The notes below the pieces were generated by a model. The model made no database searches. It saw only the letters and a list, made by a program, of their open reading frames with translations, and was not told the origin of the DNA. Made by a program: the position numbers and the translations under genes. From Micromonospora sp. WMMD1128 (GTDB taxonomy: Bacteria > Actinomycetota > Actinomycetes > Mycobacteriales > Micromonosporaceae), in the NCBI RefSeq assembly GCF_027497235.1, contig NZ_CP114902.1:4118001-4182000 (forward strand): a stretch of DNA of 64,000 nt, given 5' to 3'. The first letter of the stretch is position 1. Each line of letters opens with the position of its first letter. This document shows, in pieces, positions 18,397 to 28,170 of the stretch.

Positions 18397-20853
18397 GTGA
18401 CTCAGTCTGTGCACCAGCGGATCGCCGAGGAACTCGGCGTCGCCGAGCGCCAGGTGCGGGCGGCCGTGGAGCTGCTCGACGGCGGCGCCACCGTGCCGTT
18501 CATCGCCCGCTACCGCAAGGAGGCCACCGGCCTGCTCGACGACGCGCAACTGCGCACGCTCGAGGAGCGGCTGCGCTACCTGCGCGAGCTGGACGAGCGA
18601 CGCGCCGCGGTGCTGGAGTCGATCCGCGGCCAGGGCAAGCTCGACGAGGCGTTGGAGGCGCAGATCCTCGCCGCGGACTCGAAGTCCCGGCTGGAGGACA
18701 TCTACCTGCCCTACAAGCCGAAGCGGCGGACCCGGGCGCAGATCGCCCGCGAGGCCGGGCTGGAGCCGCTCGCCGACACGCTGCTCGCCGACCCGGCCCA
18801 GGACCCGAAGACGCTCGCCGCCGGCTTCGTCGACGCGGACCGGGGGGTGGCCGACGCGACCGCCGCGCTGGACGGGGCCCGGGCCATCCTGATCGAGCGC
18901 TTCGCCGAGGACGCCGACCTGATCGGCACGCTGCGCGAGCAGATGTGGTCGCGGGGCCGTCTGGTCTCCCGGGTACGCGAGGGCCAGGAGTCCGCCGGCG
19001 CGAAGTTCGCCGACTACTTCGACTTCGCCGAGCCGTACCCGAAGCTCCCCTCGCACCGGATCCTCGCCATGCTCCGGGGCGAGAAGGAAGGCGTGCTGGA
19101 GCTGACCATGGCCCCGGAGGCCGACGACGACGCCGACGCGGCCACCGGGCCCAGCCGGTACGAGGCCGCCGTGGCCGGCCGGTTCGGCGTCACCGACCGG
19201 GGGCGGCCCGCCGACCGGTGGCTGACCGACACGGTGCGCTGGGCCTGGCGTACCCGGATCCTCATCCACCTCGGCGCGGACCTGCGGATGCGGCTGTGGC
19301 AGGCGGCCGAGGAGGAGGCCGTCCGGGTCTTCGCCACCAACCTGCGCGACCTGCTGCTCGCCGCCCCGGCCGGCAGCCGCGCCACCATGGGTCTCGACCC
19401 GGGCCTGCGGACCGGGGTGAAGGTGGCGGTGGTGGACGCCACCGGCAAGGTGGTCGCCACCGATACGATCTACCCGCACGAGCCGCGCCGGCAGTGGGAC
19501 GCGTCCCTGCACACGCTCGCCACGCTGGCCGCGGCGCACGGCGTCGAGCTGGTCGCGATCGGCAACGGCACCGCCAGCCGGGAGACCGACAAGCTCGCCG
19601 GTGAGCTGATCACGCGGCATCCCGAGCTGAAGCTGACCAAGGTGATGGTCTCCGAGGCCGGCGCGTCGGTCTACTCGGCCTCCGCGTACGCCTCGCAGGA
19701 GCTGCCCACGCTTGACGTGTCGCTGCGCGGCGCGGTCTCGATCGCCCGTCGCCTCCAGGACCCCCTCGCCGAGCTGGTGAAGATCGACCCGCGCTCGATC
19801 GGCGTCGGGCAGTACCAGCACGACCTGTCCGAGGTGAAGCTGTCCCGCTCCCTCGACGCCGTGGTCGAGGACTGCGTCAACGCGGTCGGCGTCGACGTCA
19901 ACACCGCCTCCGCTCCCCTGCTGACCCGGGTCTCCGGCATCGGCGCCGGCCTGGCGGAGAACATCGTGCTGCACCGGGACGCCCACGGGCCGTTCCGCAC
20001 CCGGGGCGAGCTGAAGAAGGTGGCGCGGCTCGGGCCGAAGGCGTTCGAGCAGTGCGCCGGCTTCCTGCGCATCCCCGGCGGCGACGACCCGCTCGATTCC
20101 TCCAGCGTGCACCCCGAGGCATACCCGGTGGTGCGCCGCATCCTCGCCAGCACCGGGCAGGACCTGCGCGCGCTGATCGGCCGGTCGGCCATCCTGCGCG
20201 GGTTGCGGGCCACCGACTTCGTCGACGACACGTTCGGCCTGCCCACGGTCACCGACATCCTCGCCGAGCTGGAGAAGCCCGGCCGGGACCCGCGCCCGGA
20301 GTTCCGCACCGCCACCTTCGTCGAGGGCGTCGAGAAGATCAGCGACCTCACCCCCGGGATGGTGCTGGAGGGCGTGGTCACCAACGTGGCCGCGTTCGGC
20401 GCGTTCGTCGACGTCGGCGTGCACCAGGACGGGCTGGTGCACGTCTCGGCGATGTCGCACACGTTCGTCAAGGATCCGCGCGACGTGGTGAAGTCCGGTG
20501 ACGTGGTGAAGGTGCGGGTGCTCGACGTGGACGTGCCGCGCAAGCGGATCTCGTTGACGCTGCGGCTGGACGACGAGACCCCGGCCGGCGGGCGTGCGGC
20601 GGGCGGTGACGGCCGTCGTGAGTCCGGCGGTCGCAGCGGCGGTCCACGTGACGGCCGAGGCAGCGGTGGCCGGGGCGGCGCGGACCGCGGTGAGCGGCCG
20701 GGACAGGCCGGTGGTGGCCGAAGTGGACAGGGCAGCGGGCGGGAGGGGCAGCGCCGTGGCCAGGGCGGCTCGCCGCAGCGACCGGGGCGGGGCGCTCCGG
20801 CGCCGGCAAACGATGCCATGGCGGAGGCGCTGCGTCGCGCCGGTCTGGCCTGA
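18397..20853 (+). CDS. tex: Tex family RNA-binding transcription accessory protein (S1 domain)
   Basis: 818 residues from the GTG at 18397, with AGGA 3 bp upstream; the longer in-frame reading from 18259 has no family similarity. The Tex N-terminal domain ([12 protein letters not shown], about 30-41), a YqgF-like RNase-H fold ([15 protein letters not shown] near 330), a helix-hairpin-helix ([16 protein letters not shown] near 512) and a C-terminal S1 RNA-binding domain (about 650-720, [20 protein letters not shown]) are in the usual order. A ~90-residue Gly/Arg/Ser-rich tail follows, ending in [14 protein letters not shown]. Role in other bacteria is nucleic-acid binding in transcription and RNA metabolism. 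Confidence 0.94.
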   Translation: MTQSVHQRIAEELGVAERQVRAAVELLDGGATVPFIARYRKEATGLLDDAQLRTLEERLRYLRELDERRAAVLESIRGQGKLDEALEAQILAADSKSRLEDIYLPYKPKRRTRAQIAREAGLEPLADTLLADPAQDPKTLAAGFVDADRGVADATAALDGARAILIERFAEDADLIGTLREQMWSRGRLVSRVREGQESAGAKFADYFDFAEPYPKLPSHRILAMLRGEKEGVLELTMAPEADDDADAATGPSRYEAAVAGRFGVTDRGRPADRWLTDTVRWAWRTRILIHLGADLRMRLWQAAEEEAVRVFATNLRDLLLAAPAGSRATMGLDPGLRTGVKVAVVDATGKVVATDTIYPHEPRRQWDASLHTLATLAAAHGVELVAIGNGTASRETDKLAGELITRHPELKLTKVMVSEAGASVYSASAYASQELPTLDVSLRGAVSIARRLQDPLAELVKIDPRSIGVGQYQHDLSEVKLSRSLDAVVEDCVNAVGVDVNTASAPLLTRVSGIGAGLAENIVLHRDAHGPFRTRGELKKVARLGPKAFEQCAGFLRIPGGDDPLDSSSVHPEAYPVVRRILASTGQDLRALIGRSAILRGLRATDFVDDTFGLPTVTDILAELEKPGRDPRPEFRTATFVEGVEKISDLTPGMVLEGVVTNVAAFGAFVDVGVHQDGLVHVSAMSHTFVKDPRDVVKSGDVVKVRVLDVDVPRKRISLTLRLDDETPAGGRAAGGDGRRESGGRSGGPRDGRGSGGRGGADRGERPGQAGGGRSGQGSGREGQRRGQGGSPQRPGRGAPAPANDAMAEALRRAGLA

Positions 20854-20868
20854 CCGGTCACCTCTTCC

Positions 20869-20948
20869 GGCCCTGTCGAGCTGATGGCGCGAACGACTCA
20901 GCGCGCTGATGTCACCAACGACTCAGCTCGACAGGGCCGCGAGGCGCG
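20869..20948. terminator. Inverted-repeat structure after tex, possible terminator
   Basis: A perfect 16-bp inverted repeat GGCCCTGTCGAGCTGA (20869-20884) / TCAGCTCGACAGGGCC (20933-20948) encloses a smaller perfect 12-bp palindrome TCAGCGCGCTGA (20898-20909). It starts 16 bp after the tex stop. No T run follows, so a regulatory or processing structure is also possible. Confidence 0.45.
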
Positions 20949-21041
20949 AGGGACGCATCCGCCCGCGCGGCACCCACACGGCCGGCGGGAAGGCAGCACC
21001 GCCGCGGGGCGGGAGGCGCCGCCGGGCGTACCCTCTCAGGC

Positions 21042-21476
21042 GTGGGTGCGGACGACGGCTCGGAGTGGCGGGAGCAGCGGGGGCACGCGGTGCGGGCGCA
21101 CGCGGAGGCCGAGGCGCGGCAGCGCGCGGCCGAGCAGGCGCAGGCCGCGGAGCTGGTGGCCCGGTTCGCGGCCGAGGCGAGCCGGCGTCGCCTGCGCACG
21201 GAGCGGCTCACGGCCGCCACCTACGACGGTCGGGCCCGTTATCGCACCCACCTCACCGGCTGGTACGTCGACCGCGCCCGCAGCCGGGGGGTGGACACCG
21301 AGGGGCGGTTCTACCTGCTGACCGTGCCGGCCGGCCTGCGGTCCCGGCTGGTGGGGGCGCGGCCGGAGCCGTCGCCGCCACCCCTGGTCGTCGGTCGAGG
21401 TGGCCGGGACGGCGAGTCGCTGCCGCTGTCGGACCTGCTCGGCCAGCGCCTCGATGCGGGCGACGACTGGCCCTGA
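21042..21476 (+). CDS. Small hypothetical protein, coiled-coil N-terminus
   Basis: 144 residues from a GTG. I do not recognise a named family. Residues ~12-55 are Ala/Glu/Arg-rich (AEAEARQRAAEQAQAAELV) and look like a continuous helix or coiled coil; a conserved-looking core (RYRTHLTGWYVDRARSRGV, then GRFYLLTVPAGLR) follows and a Pro/Gly-rich hinge leads to LPLSDLLGQRLDAGDDWP. Codon use (G/C in third positions) matches real genes. No membrane segment or signal peptide. It stands alone between tex and a GNAT gene. Confidence 0.7.
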   Translation: MGADDGSEWREQRGHAVRAHAEAEARQRAAEQAQAAELVARFAAEASRRRLRTERLTAATYDGRARYRTHLTGWYVDRARSRGVDTEGRFYLLTVPAGLRSRLVGARPEPSPPPLVVGRGGRDGESLPLSDLLGQRLDAGDDWP

Positions 21477-21608
21477 GCCGCTCTCGCGCCCGCCTCGACG
21501 CGCGGTCGGGCACGACCTGGGACCGGCCTGTCACGTTAACCCCTGGTGCGACCCGACCACGGGTGCCGACCGAGCAGACCGCGCCCAGGGGGCGACGAGA
21601 GGAGCACC

Positions 21609-22247
21609 ATGCTGACCGGCCGTATCGTCGGCATCCGTCCGATGGAAGTCGACGACCTGCGCTTCCTCGCCGACCTGGCGAACCACCCCGGGGTCCGCAA
21701 CTTCGTGGGGGGCTGGGAGTGGCCGATCTCGCCCGACGCACAGGCCGAGTGGTTCCAGTCCTCGCAGCGCGATCCGCGTACCCGCCGCCTGACGGTGACC
21801 GACGGCCCCAACGGCGAGCCGCTGGGGCTGACCGGCCTGTGGGACGTCGACTGGCACAATCGTGGCGCGCTGACCGCGATCAAGTTGATGCCAGGTCGAG
21901 CGCCCAAGGGCGCCGGCAGCGACGCGATAAAGTTGATCATGGCCTGGGCCTTCTACGACGTCGGCCTGCGCCGGCTGCACAGCACCATCCTCGCCTTCAA
22001 CGGGCCGAGCTACGGCGCGTACGTGCGGCGATGCGGATGGCGGGTGGAAGGGCGCGAGCACGAGTCGGTCTTCCGCGGGGGCCAGTGGCACGACCTGCTC
22101 CGGGTGGCGGCGCTGCGCCCGGACTTCGACGCCCTGGCCGATGCGGCGGATTACGTGGAACGGGTCTGCGGTCCAATGCTGGGGCTGCCGCGTCAGCACC
22201 CGGTCGAACAGGAAACGTGGGCGACGATGCCGGCGGTTCAACGCTGA
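21609..22247 (+). CDS. GNAT-family N-acetyltransferase
   Basis: 212 residues from the ATG at 21609, preceded by GAGAGGAG. The sequence has the RimJ/RimL-like GNAT layout: IRPMEVDDLRFLADLANHP at the start, LGLTGLWDVDWHNRGALTAIK, the acetyl-CoA loop GRAPKGAGSDAIKLIM and the terminal LHSTILAFNGPSYGAYVRRCGW. It converges on the UDP-L-FucNAc operon, and PseH-like sugar N-acetyltransferases share this fold, so a role in nucleotide-sugar acetylation is possible; protein or antibiotic acetylation is equally open. Confidence 0.85.
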   Translation: MLTGRIVGIRPMEVDDLRFLADLANHPGVRNFVGGWEWPISPDAQAEWFQSSQRDPRTRRLTVTDGPNGEPLGLTGLWDVDWHNRGALTAIKLMPGRAPKGAGSDAIKLIMAWAFYDVGLRRLHSTILAFNGPSYGAYVRRCGWRVEGREHESVFRGGQWHDLLRVAALRPDFDALADAADYVERVCGPMLGLPRQHPVEQETWATMPAVQR

Positions 22248-22294
22248 GTTTCGAGCGTCTCCGCAGCGGAGGTCCCGGTCACGCGCCGCCCAGG

Positions 22295-23419
22295 TCAGCG
22301 GCGGATGCCCGCCCAGTCGTGGTGGCGCCGCACGGTGGACAGGATGAAGTCGACGACCCGCCGGGACGTGTCGGGCACCAGGTAGTCGGCCGGGCATGGC
22401 ACGCCGTCCGCGGCGACCTGCGCCACCGCCACCCGCACCGCCTCCACCGTGCCGGCCGGATCCAGCCCGGTCATGATCATGCCGCCGGCGTCGAGCGCTT
22501 CCGGGCGCTCGATCGACTCCCGCAGCGTCACCGCCGGGAAGCCGAGGATCGCCGCCTCCTCGCTGATCGTCCCGCTGTCCGACAGCGTGCACCGCGCGCG
22601 CGTCTCCAGGTGCACGTAGTCCAGCAGACCGAACGGTTCGTGGAAGGCGATCCCGTCCAGCGCGAGCCCATCCTCCGCGACGGACTCCAGCCGCTTACGG
22701 GTCCGCGGGTGGGTGGAGACCAGCACCGGCAGGTCCCACTCGTCGCGTACGGCCCGGAGGCAGTCCAGCAGGCGGCGGAGCCGGGCCGGCTGGTCCACGT
22801 TCTCCTCCCGGTGCGCGCTGACCACGAAGTACCCGCCGGGGTTCAGTTCGAGCTGGCGCAGGATCGTGGACGCCTCGATGTCGGCGCGGTAGTGCTCCAG
22901 CACCTCCCGCATCGGCGAGCCGGTGTGCAGGATCCGTCGCGGGTGCAGGCCCTCGGCGAGCAGGTTGCGCCGGGCGTGCTCGGTGTAGACGAGGTTGAAG
23001 TCGGCGACGTGGTCGACCAGCCGCCGGTTGGTCTCCTCCGGCACGTTCAGGTCGAAGCACCGGTTGCCGGCCTCCATGTGGTAGACGGGCACCCGCATCC
23101 GGCGCGCCATCAGCGCGGCGATGCAGCTGTTGGTGTCGCCGAGGACGAGCAGCGCGTCCGGCCGGAAGTCGGCCACGGCCTGCTCGACCCCGACGAGGAC
23201 GCCGCCGAGCACGCGCCCCAGCGAGGAGGTGTCGACCTCGAGGAAGCGGTCCGGTTGCCGCAGGCGCAGCTCGGAGAAGAACACGTCGGACAGCGCCGGA
23301 TCCCAGTTCTGCCCGGTGTGCACCAGCACGTGGTCCACGGTCCGGTCGAGCCGGTCCAGCACCCGGGACAACCGGATGATCTCGGGCCGTGTGCCGACCA
23401 CCGTCATGACCCTGGTCAT
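22295..23419 (-). CDS. UDP-N-acetylglucosamine 2-epimerase-like (FnlC/CapG type)
   Basis: 374 residues from the ATG at 23419, which overlaps the upstream glycosyltransferase stop (ATGA). The WecB/NeuC fold is clear: MTVVGTRPEIIR at the N-terminus, HTGQNWD, LGDTNSC, HMEAGNRCFD, VSAHREENVD and the UDP-binding LSDSGTISEEA. As the last gene of an operon with CapE- and CapF-like genes, the expected reaction is 2-epimerisation of UDP-2-acetamido-2,6-dideoxy-L-talose to UDP-N-acetyl-L-fucosamine, rather than UDP-GlcNAc to UDP-ManNAc. That specificity rests on context. Confidence 0.88.
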   Translation of the reverse strand: MTRVMTVVGTRPEIIRLSRVLDRLDRTVDHVLVHTGQNWDPALSDVFFSELRLRQPDRFLEVDTSSLGRVLGGVLVGVEQAVADFRPDALLVLGDTNSCIAALMARRMRVPVYHMEAGNRCFDLNVPEETNRRLVDHVADFNLVYTEHARRNLLAEGLHPRRILHTGSPMREVLEHYRADIEASTILRQLELNPGGYFVVSAHREENVDQPARLRRLLDCLRAVRDEWDLPVLVSTHPRTRKRLESVAEDGLALDGIAFHEPFGLLDYVHLETRARCTLSDSGTISEEAAILGFPAVTLRESIERPEALDAGGMIMTGLDPAGTVEAVRVAVAQVAADGVPCPADYLVPDTSRRVVDFILSTVRRHHDWAGIRR

Positions 23420-24651
23420 CGTCGCCTCCGTTGCGTGATCAGCTTGGCCATCATGTCCTCGATCTGGTCCACTCCCACCCGCAACGACATCCGGTCCTGA
23501 TAGACACGGCTGGCCCGCGCGCCCATCCGGGCCCACTCCCCCGCCGGCAGCGCGGCGGCCTGGGCGAACCGGCTGGCCAGCGCCACGACGTCCTCGGGCG
23601 GGCAGGAGAACCCCACGCCGGCGGACTCGACCAGGCGGGCGGCGTCCCCGGGCGCGGAGGCGAGGACCGGCCGACCGCAGGCGAGCGCCGCCTGGAGCTT
23701 GGACGGCACCGTGCCCCGCAGCGCGGGCAGGTTACGCAGGCAGATGAGCTGCCAGTCGGCGGCGGCGTACAACTCGGCCATCTCCTGCGGCGGGCGGCGG
23801 CCGAGGAACCTGATGTTCGCCGCGTCCAGTTCCGCGACGAGCCGCCGGGCGGCGTCCTCCTCGATGCCGGAGCCGACCAGGACGAGGTCGATGTCCGGGA
23901 CGGCCGCGGCGGCCCGGATCGCCGTCTCGATCCGCTGGAACGCCCCGAGGTTGCCGGCGAACATCACGACCGGCCGGCCCCGGTAGCCGACCTCCGCCCG
24001 CGCGGCCGGGGTGACCGGCACCGGCCGGAACAGCTCCTCCTCGGTCCAGTTGAGCACCACGCGCACGGCGCTCGGGTCCGCGCCCCGCTCGACCAGAAGC
24101 TCCGCCATCGAGTCAGAGAGTGCCACGATGCCGTCCACCGACCGGTAGACACGTGTCATGGCGGCGTGGAGCCCGCGGTCGAGGAGCCGCCCGGCGCGCC
24201 CCGCGGGGGCCATCGTGGAGCCGGTCACCGACTCCGGCCAGATGTCCTGCGCGTGCAGCAGCACCGGCACCCGGCGCAGCAGGCGCGGCAGCAGCGCGGC
24301 GGCCACGGCGGTGGGGGGTGGGTGATAGACGTAGAGCACGTCGAGGCCGGCGAGGAAGCGCCACCCCGCCACCGAGCTGGTGGCCGCGTACGACAGGTAG
24401 TTGGCGACCCGGCCGACCGCCGAACTGTCGTGCGACGGGTACACCGGCACCCGGCGCACGGTCACCTCGTCGACGGTCTCCACCGACCGCCAGCGCTGCC
24501 GGTAGCCGGGGTAGATCCGCCCGCCGGGATAGTTGGGGAAGGCGGTCAACGTCCGGACCTGGTGGCCACGGGCCGCCAGGGCGGCGGCGAGACCCGCGGG
24601 GATGAACGCCGGCTCCGGCGGATACCACTGGGTGACCAGGCCAACCCTCAT
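23416..24651 (-). CDS. GT4 glycosyltransferase, WbuB-like (probable L-FucNAc transferase)
   Basis: 411 residues from the ATG at 24651, overlapping the upstream gene by ATGA. N-terminal domain starts MRVGLVTQWYPPEPAFIPAG with the LTAFPNYPGG and LHAQDIWPESV motifs characteristic of the WbuB/WcaI group; the C-terminal GT-B donor domain has FAGNLGAFQRIETAIRA and KLQAALACGRPVLAS (the usual E-x7-E glutamates here appear weakly conserved). Embedded between the fnlB- and fnlC-like genes, exactly as wbuB accompanies fnlABC in enteric O-antigen loci, so it likely transfers L-FucNAc to a polyprenyl-linked acceptor on the cytoplasmic face. Confidence 0.88.
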   Translation of the reverse strand: MRVGLVTQWYPPEPAFIPAGLAAALAARGHQVRTLTAFPNYPGGRIYPGYRQRWRSVETVDEVTVRRVPVYPSHDSSAVGRVANYLSYAATSSVAGWRFLAGLDVLYVYHPPPTAVAAALLPRLLRRVPVLLHAQDIWPESVTGSTMAPAGRAGRLLDRGLHAAMTRVYRSVDGIVALSDSMAELLVERGADPSAVRVVLNWTEEELFRPVPVTPAARAEVGYRGRPVVMFAGNLGAFQRIETAIRAAAAVPDIDLVLVGSGIEEDAARRLVAELDAANIRFLGRRPPQEMAELYAAADWQLICLRNLPALRGTVPSKLQAALACGRPVLASAPGDAARLVESAGVGFSCPPEDVVALASRFAQAAALPAGEWARMGARASRVYQDRMSLRVGVDQIEDMMAKLITQRRRR

Positions 24652-25775
24652 CTCGCCGCGACCGCCGTCGCCACACGCTCGGCCTCGACCGTCTCGCGGT
24701 AGGTGTCGGGGCGCGCGGGGTCGAACACCTCGTTGGTCCAGAAGAGGGTCAGCAGCTCGTCCGCACCGACATTGGTGATCTTGTGCACCCACATGGTCGG
24801 CATGTCCACCACGACCGGTCGATCGCCACTGACGGCGAAGCGGACCACCTCGTCGTGGCCCACCCGGCGCAGCGCGATCTCGGCGCTGCCCCGCACGACC
24901 GCGAACCGTTCCACCTTGGCCAGGTGGAAGTGCTCGCCGCGGACGACGCCGGGGTGGCTGCTGGAGCAGAACGTCTGCCCCTGGCCGCCGTGCGACTTGA
25001 CCACCTCGGTGAGTTCGCCGCGCGGGTCGGCGTGCCGGGGCAACGGCAGCGGATAGTGGTGCGGGAAGCAGTGCGACCGGTAGGTGTTGAACAGGCGCAC
25101 GGCGTGCCGGTCCGGCAGCGGCGGCAGCTCGCCCCGGCGGTAGACGTCGGCGTAGCCGGCCAGCCGCCCGGCGAGTTCCCGCACGCCGAGGCGCAGCGCC
25201 GGCATGCGCGCGTCCCAGCCGCCGTCGGCGGGCGCGCCGAGCAGGTGCGCGGCGGCGTCGGTCACGTGCACGAGGTCCAGTTCCCGGTCCTCGTGCACCT
25301 CCGGCCGGCTACCGTCGGCCAGCAGCCGGCAGAACGTGGCGACGACCGAGTTGTAGAACGGCCGACCGTGCTCCCCGTAGAGGTTCGGCAGGCGCACGTC
25401 GACGAGGTCGACACCGGCGTCCGCGAGGGTCGTCGCGGCGAGCGCCTTACCGTCGCCGTAGGGCGTGCCGTTGCCCGCCTGGACGGAGTTGGCGTAGACG
25501 ACTGTCGGTGGTGGGGCCGCGCAGCGGGCCAGGCCACGGGCGAGCGCGGCGGCGAGCCGGGCGTTGCCGTCGGCCACCTCCGCCGGGTCGCCGCGGTTGA
25601 CGCCGGCGAGATGCAGGACCCGGTCGGCCCCGTCCAGCCGGGCAGCGAGCGCGTCGGGGTCGGCGAGGTCGGCGCGGGAGACCAGGACCGGATCGGGCAG
25701 GCCGAGGGCGCGCATCAGCACCCGCACGTGCCAGCCGAGGAAACCCGCGCCGCCGGTGACGGCGACGCGCGTCAC
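24648..25775 (-). CDS. NDP-sugar reductase with C-terminal cupin (FnlB/CapF/WbjC type)
   Basis: 375 residues from the GTG at 25775, which overlaps the stop of the upstream dehydratase gene (GTGA). An N-terminal SDR domain (VAVTGGAGFLGWHV) covers ~250 residues and ends in a cupin with metal-ligand-like histidines (VVRGEHFHLAKVERFAVV, about 290-307). This SDR-plus-cupin fusion is diagnostic of CapF-type enzymes that reduce the 4-keto intermediate to UDP-2-acetamido-2,6-dideoxy-L-talose. Second enzyme of UDP-L-FucNAc synthesis. Larger open frame to 26537 overlaps the dehydratase and is not used. Confidence 0.92.
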   Translation of the reverse strand: MTRVAVTGGAGFLGWHVRVLMRALGLPDPVLVSRADLADPDALAARLDGADRVLHLAGVNRGDPAEVADGNARLAAALARGLARCAAPPPTVVYANSVQAGNGTPYGDGKALAATTLADAGVDLVDVRLPNLYGEHGRPFYNSVVATFCRLLADGSRPEVHEDRELDLVHVTDAAAHLLGAPADGGWDARMPALRLGVRELAGRLAGYADVYRRGELPPLPDRHAVRLFNTYRSHCFPHHYPLPLPRHADPRGELTEVVKSHGGQGQTFCSSSHPGVVRGEHFHLAKVERFAVVRGSAEIALRRVGHDEVVRFAVSGDRPVVVDMPTMWVHKITNVGADELLTLFWTNEVFDPARPDTYRETVEAERVATAVAAR

Positions 25776-26809
25776 GCCAGCACCGGATCCCGCAGCGCCA
25801 GCTCCGCCCGCACCTCGGGCAGGGTGAGCAGCAGATCGACGATCTGGGGTACGTCGAGCCGGGGCGCGTTCGCCGAGTTGAAGTCCTCCTCCGCGCCGAG
25901 GCCGAAATCGCCCTCGGACACGTACAGCGCGTAGTTGAGGCCACGGGCGTCGACGGGCACCCGGAAGAAGTCGCCGAAGTCCTCGGCGCGGGCCAGTTCC
26001 TCCCGGCTGGCGAGCGTCTCGTCCTGCTTCTCGCCGTGCCGGACGCCCACCACGTCCAGCTTCGCCGGCACGTCGAAGAGCTGGCAGAGCGCCTCGGCCA
26101 GGTCGCCGACGGTGCAGGCGGCGGCCTTGCGGATGAAGACGTCCCCGGGCCGGGCGTGCTGGAAGGCGTGCTCGACCAGACCCACCGAGTCGTCGAGCGA
26201 CATCAGGAAGCGGGTCATCCGGGGGTCGGTGACGGTGGGCGCGCGTCCGGCCTTGAGCTGCTCGATGAAGAGCGGGATCACCGAGCCCCGGGAGTACATC
26301 ACGTTGCCGTAGCGGACGCAGGAGACGACCGTGGCGCTGCGCGGGTTGTTCCGGGCGTAGGACTGGGCGACCTTCTCCATCAGGGCCTTGCTCATGCCCA
26401 TCGCGTTGACCGGCTGGACGGCCTTGTCGGTGCTGAGCACCACGACGGAGCCGACCCCGTTGCGGTCCGCCGCCTCGATCACGTTGGCGCTGCCGAGCAC
26501 GTTGGTGCGTACCGCCTCCAGCGGGAAGAACTCGCACGACGGCACCTGCTTGAGCGCGGCGGCGTGGAAGATGTGGTCGACCTCCCGGCTGGCGTGCAGC
26601 ACGGAGTCGTAGTCACGGACGTCGCCGACGTGGTAGCGGACCCGCTGGTCGCCCAGCACCCGGCGCATGGCGTCCTGTTTGGCCTCGTCGCGGCTCAGCA
26701 CGCGGACCTCGGCGACGCCGTTGGCCAGGAGCCGCCGCACCATCGTCTGACCGAACGAGCCGGTGCCGCCGGTGATCAGCACCCGTCGGCCGCTTATGGG
26801 GTAGTTCAC
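25772..26809 (-). CDS. UDP-GlcNAc 4,6-dehydratase/5-epimerase (FnlA/CapE/WbjB type)
   Basis: 345 residues from the GTG at 26809, preceded by GGGAG. NAD motif GGTGSFGQTMV lies near residue 14. The stretch AALKQVPSCEFFPLEAVRTN matches CapE-type enzymes rather than PseB, and the catalytic Tyr-x3-Lys is M-x3-K (MGMSK), as known for that family. It converts UDP-GlcNAc to a 4-keto-6-deoxy-L-sugar, the first step to UDP-L-FucNAc. First gene of a four-gene operon with 4-bp overlaps throughout; the promoter should be in the 202-bp divergent gap to the aminotransferase gene. Confidence 0.92.
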   Translation of the reverse strand: MNYPISGRRVLITGGTGSFGQTMVRRLLANGVAEVRVLSRDEAKQDAMRRVLGDQRVRYHVGDVRDYDSVLHASREVDHIFHAAALKQVPSCEFFPLEAVRTNVLGSANVIEAADRNGVGSVVVLSTDKAVQPVNAMGMSKALMEKVAQSYARNNPRSATVVSCVRYGNVMYSRGSVIPLFIEQLKAGRAPTVTDPRMTRFLMSLDDSVGLVEHAFQHARPGDVFIRKAAACTVGDLAEALCQLFDVPAKLDVVGVRHGEKQDETLASREELARAEDFGDFFRVPVDARGLNYALYVSEGDFGLGAEEDFNSANAPRLDVPQIVDLLLTLPEVRAELALRDPVLA

Positions 26810-27011
26810 TGATGCTCCCGTTGTCGTCTCAGGATTCGCTCTTGCGCACAACGAGGGCGGACCGGACCAGGATGCGGAAATTCTCCCTTCCATCCCCAAA
26901 AAGGGATATTCCTCTCAAGGTGCGCTGCCTCATCTCGGGCGACTCGTTAGCCCACCGGAACGATTCGCCGCTCCGGTCCACGCCGGGGCATCCGACAGTC
27001 GGAGGTCGCTC
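26810..27011. promoter_or_regulatory. Divergent control region of the polysaccharide locus
   Basis: 202 bp between two divergent operons (L-FucNAc genes leftward, aminotransferase operon rightward). It includes a locally AT-richer stretch around 26880-26920 (ttctcccttccatccccaaaaagggatattcc) with a small ATCCC/GGGAT dyad. No clear -35/-10 pair can be assigned with confidence. Confidence 0.4.
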
Positions 27012-28154
<1,143 letters not shown>

Positions 28155-28170
28155 GCGGTCGGCGACGGCG

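Noticed and set aside
22248..22294. Small TCCGC-A-GCGGA hairpin between convergent GNAT and epimerase genes
   Set aside because: Only 5-bp arms and no T run; too weak to call a terminator.
20909..23500. 863-codon plus-strand open frame
   Set aside because: Overlaps three better-supported genes (small hypothetical, GNAT, epimerase) in other phases and has low-complexity Arg/Gly/Pro composition.
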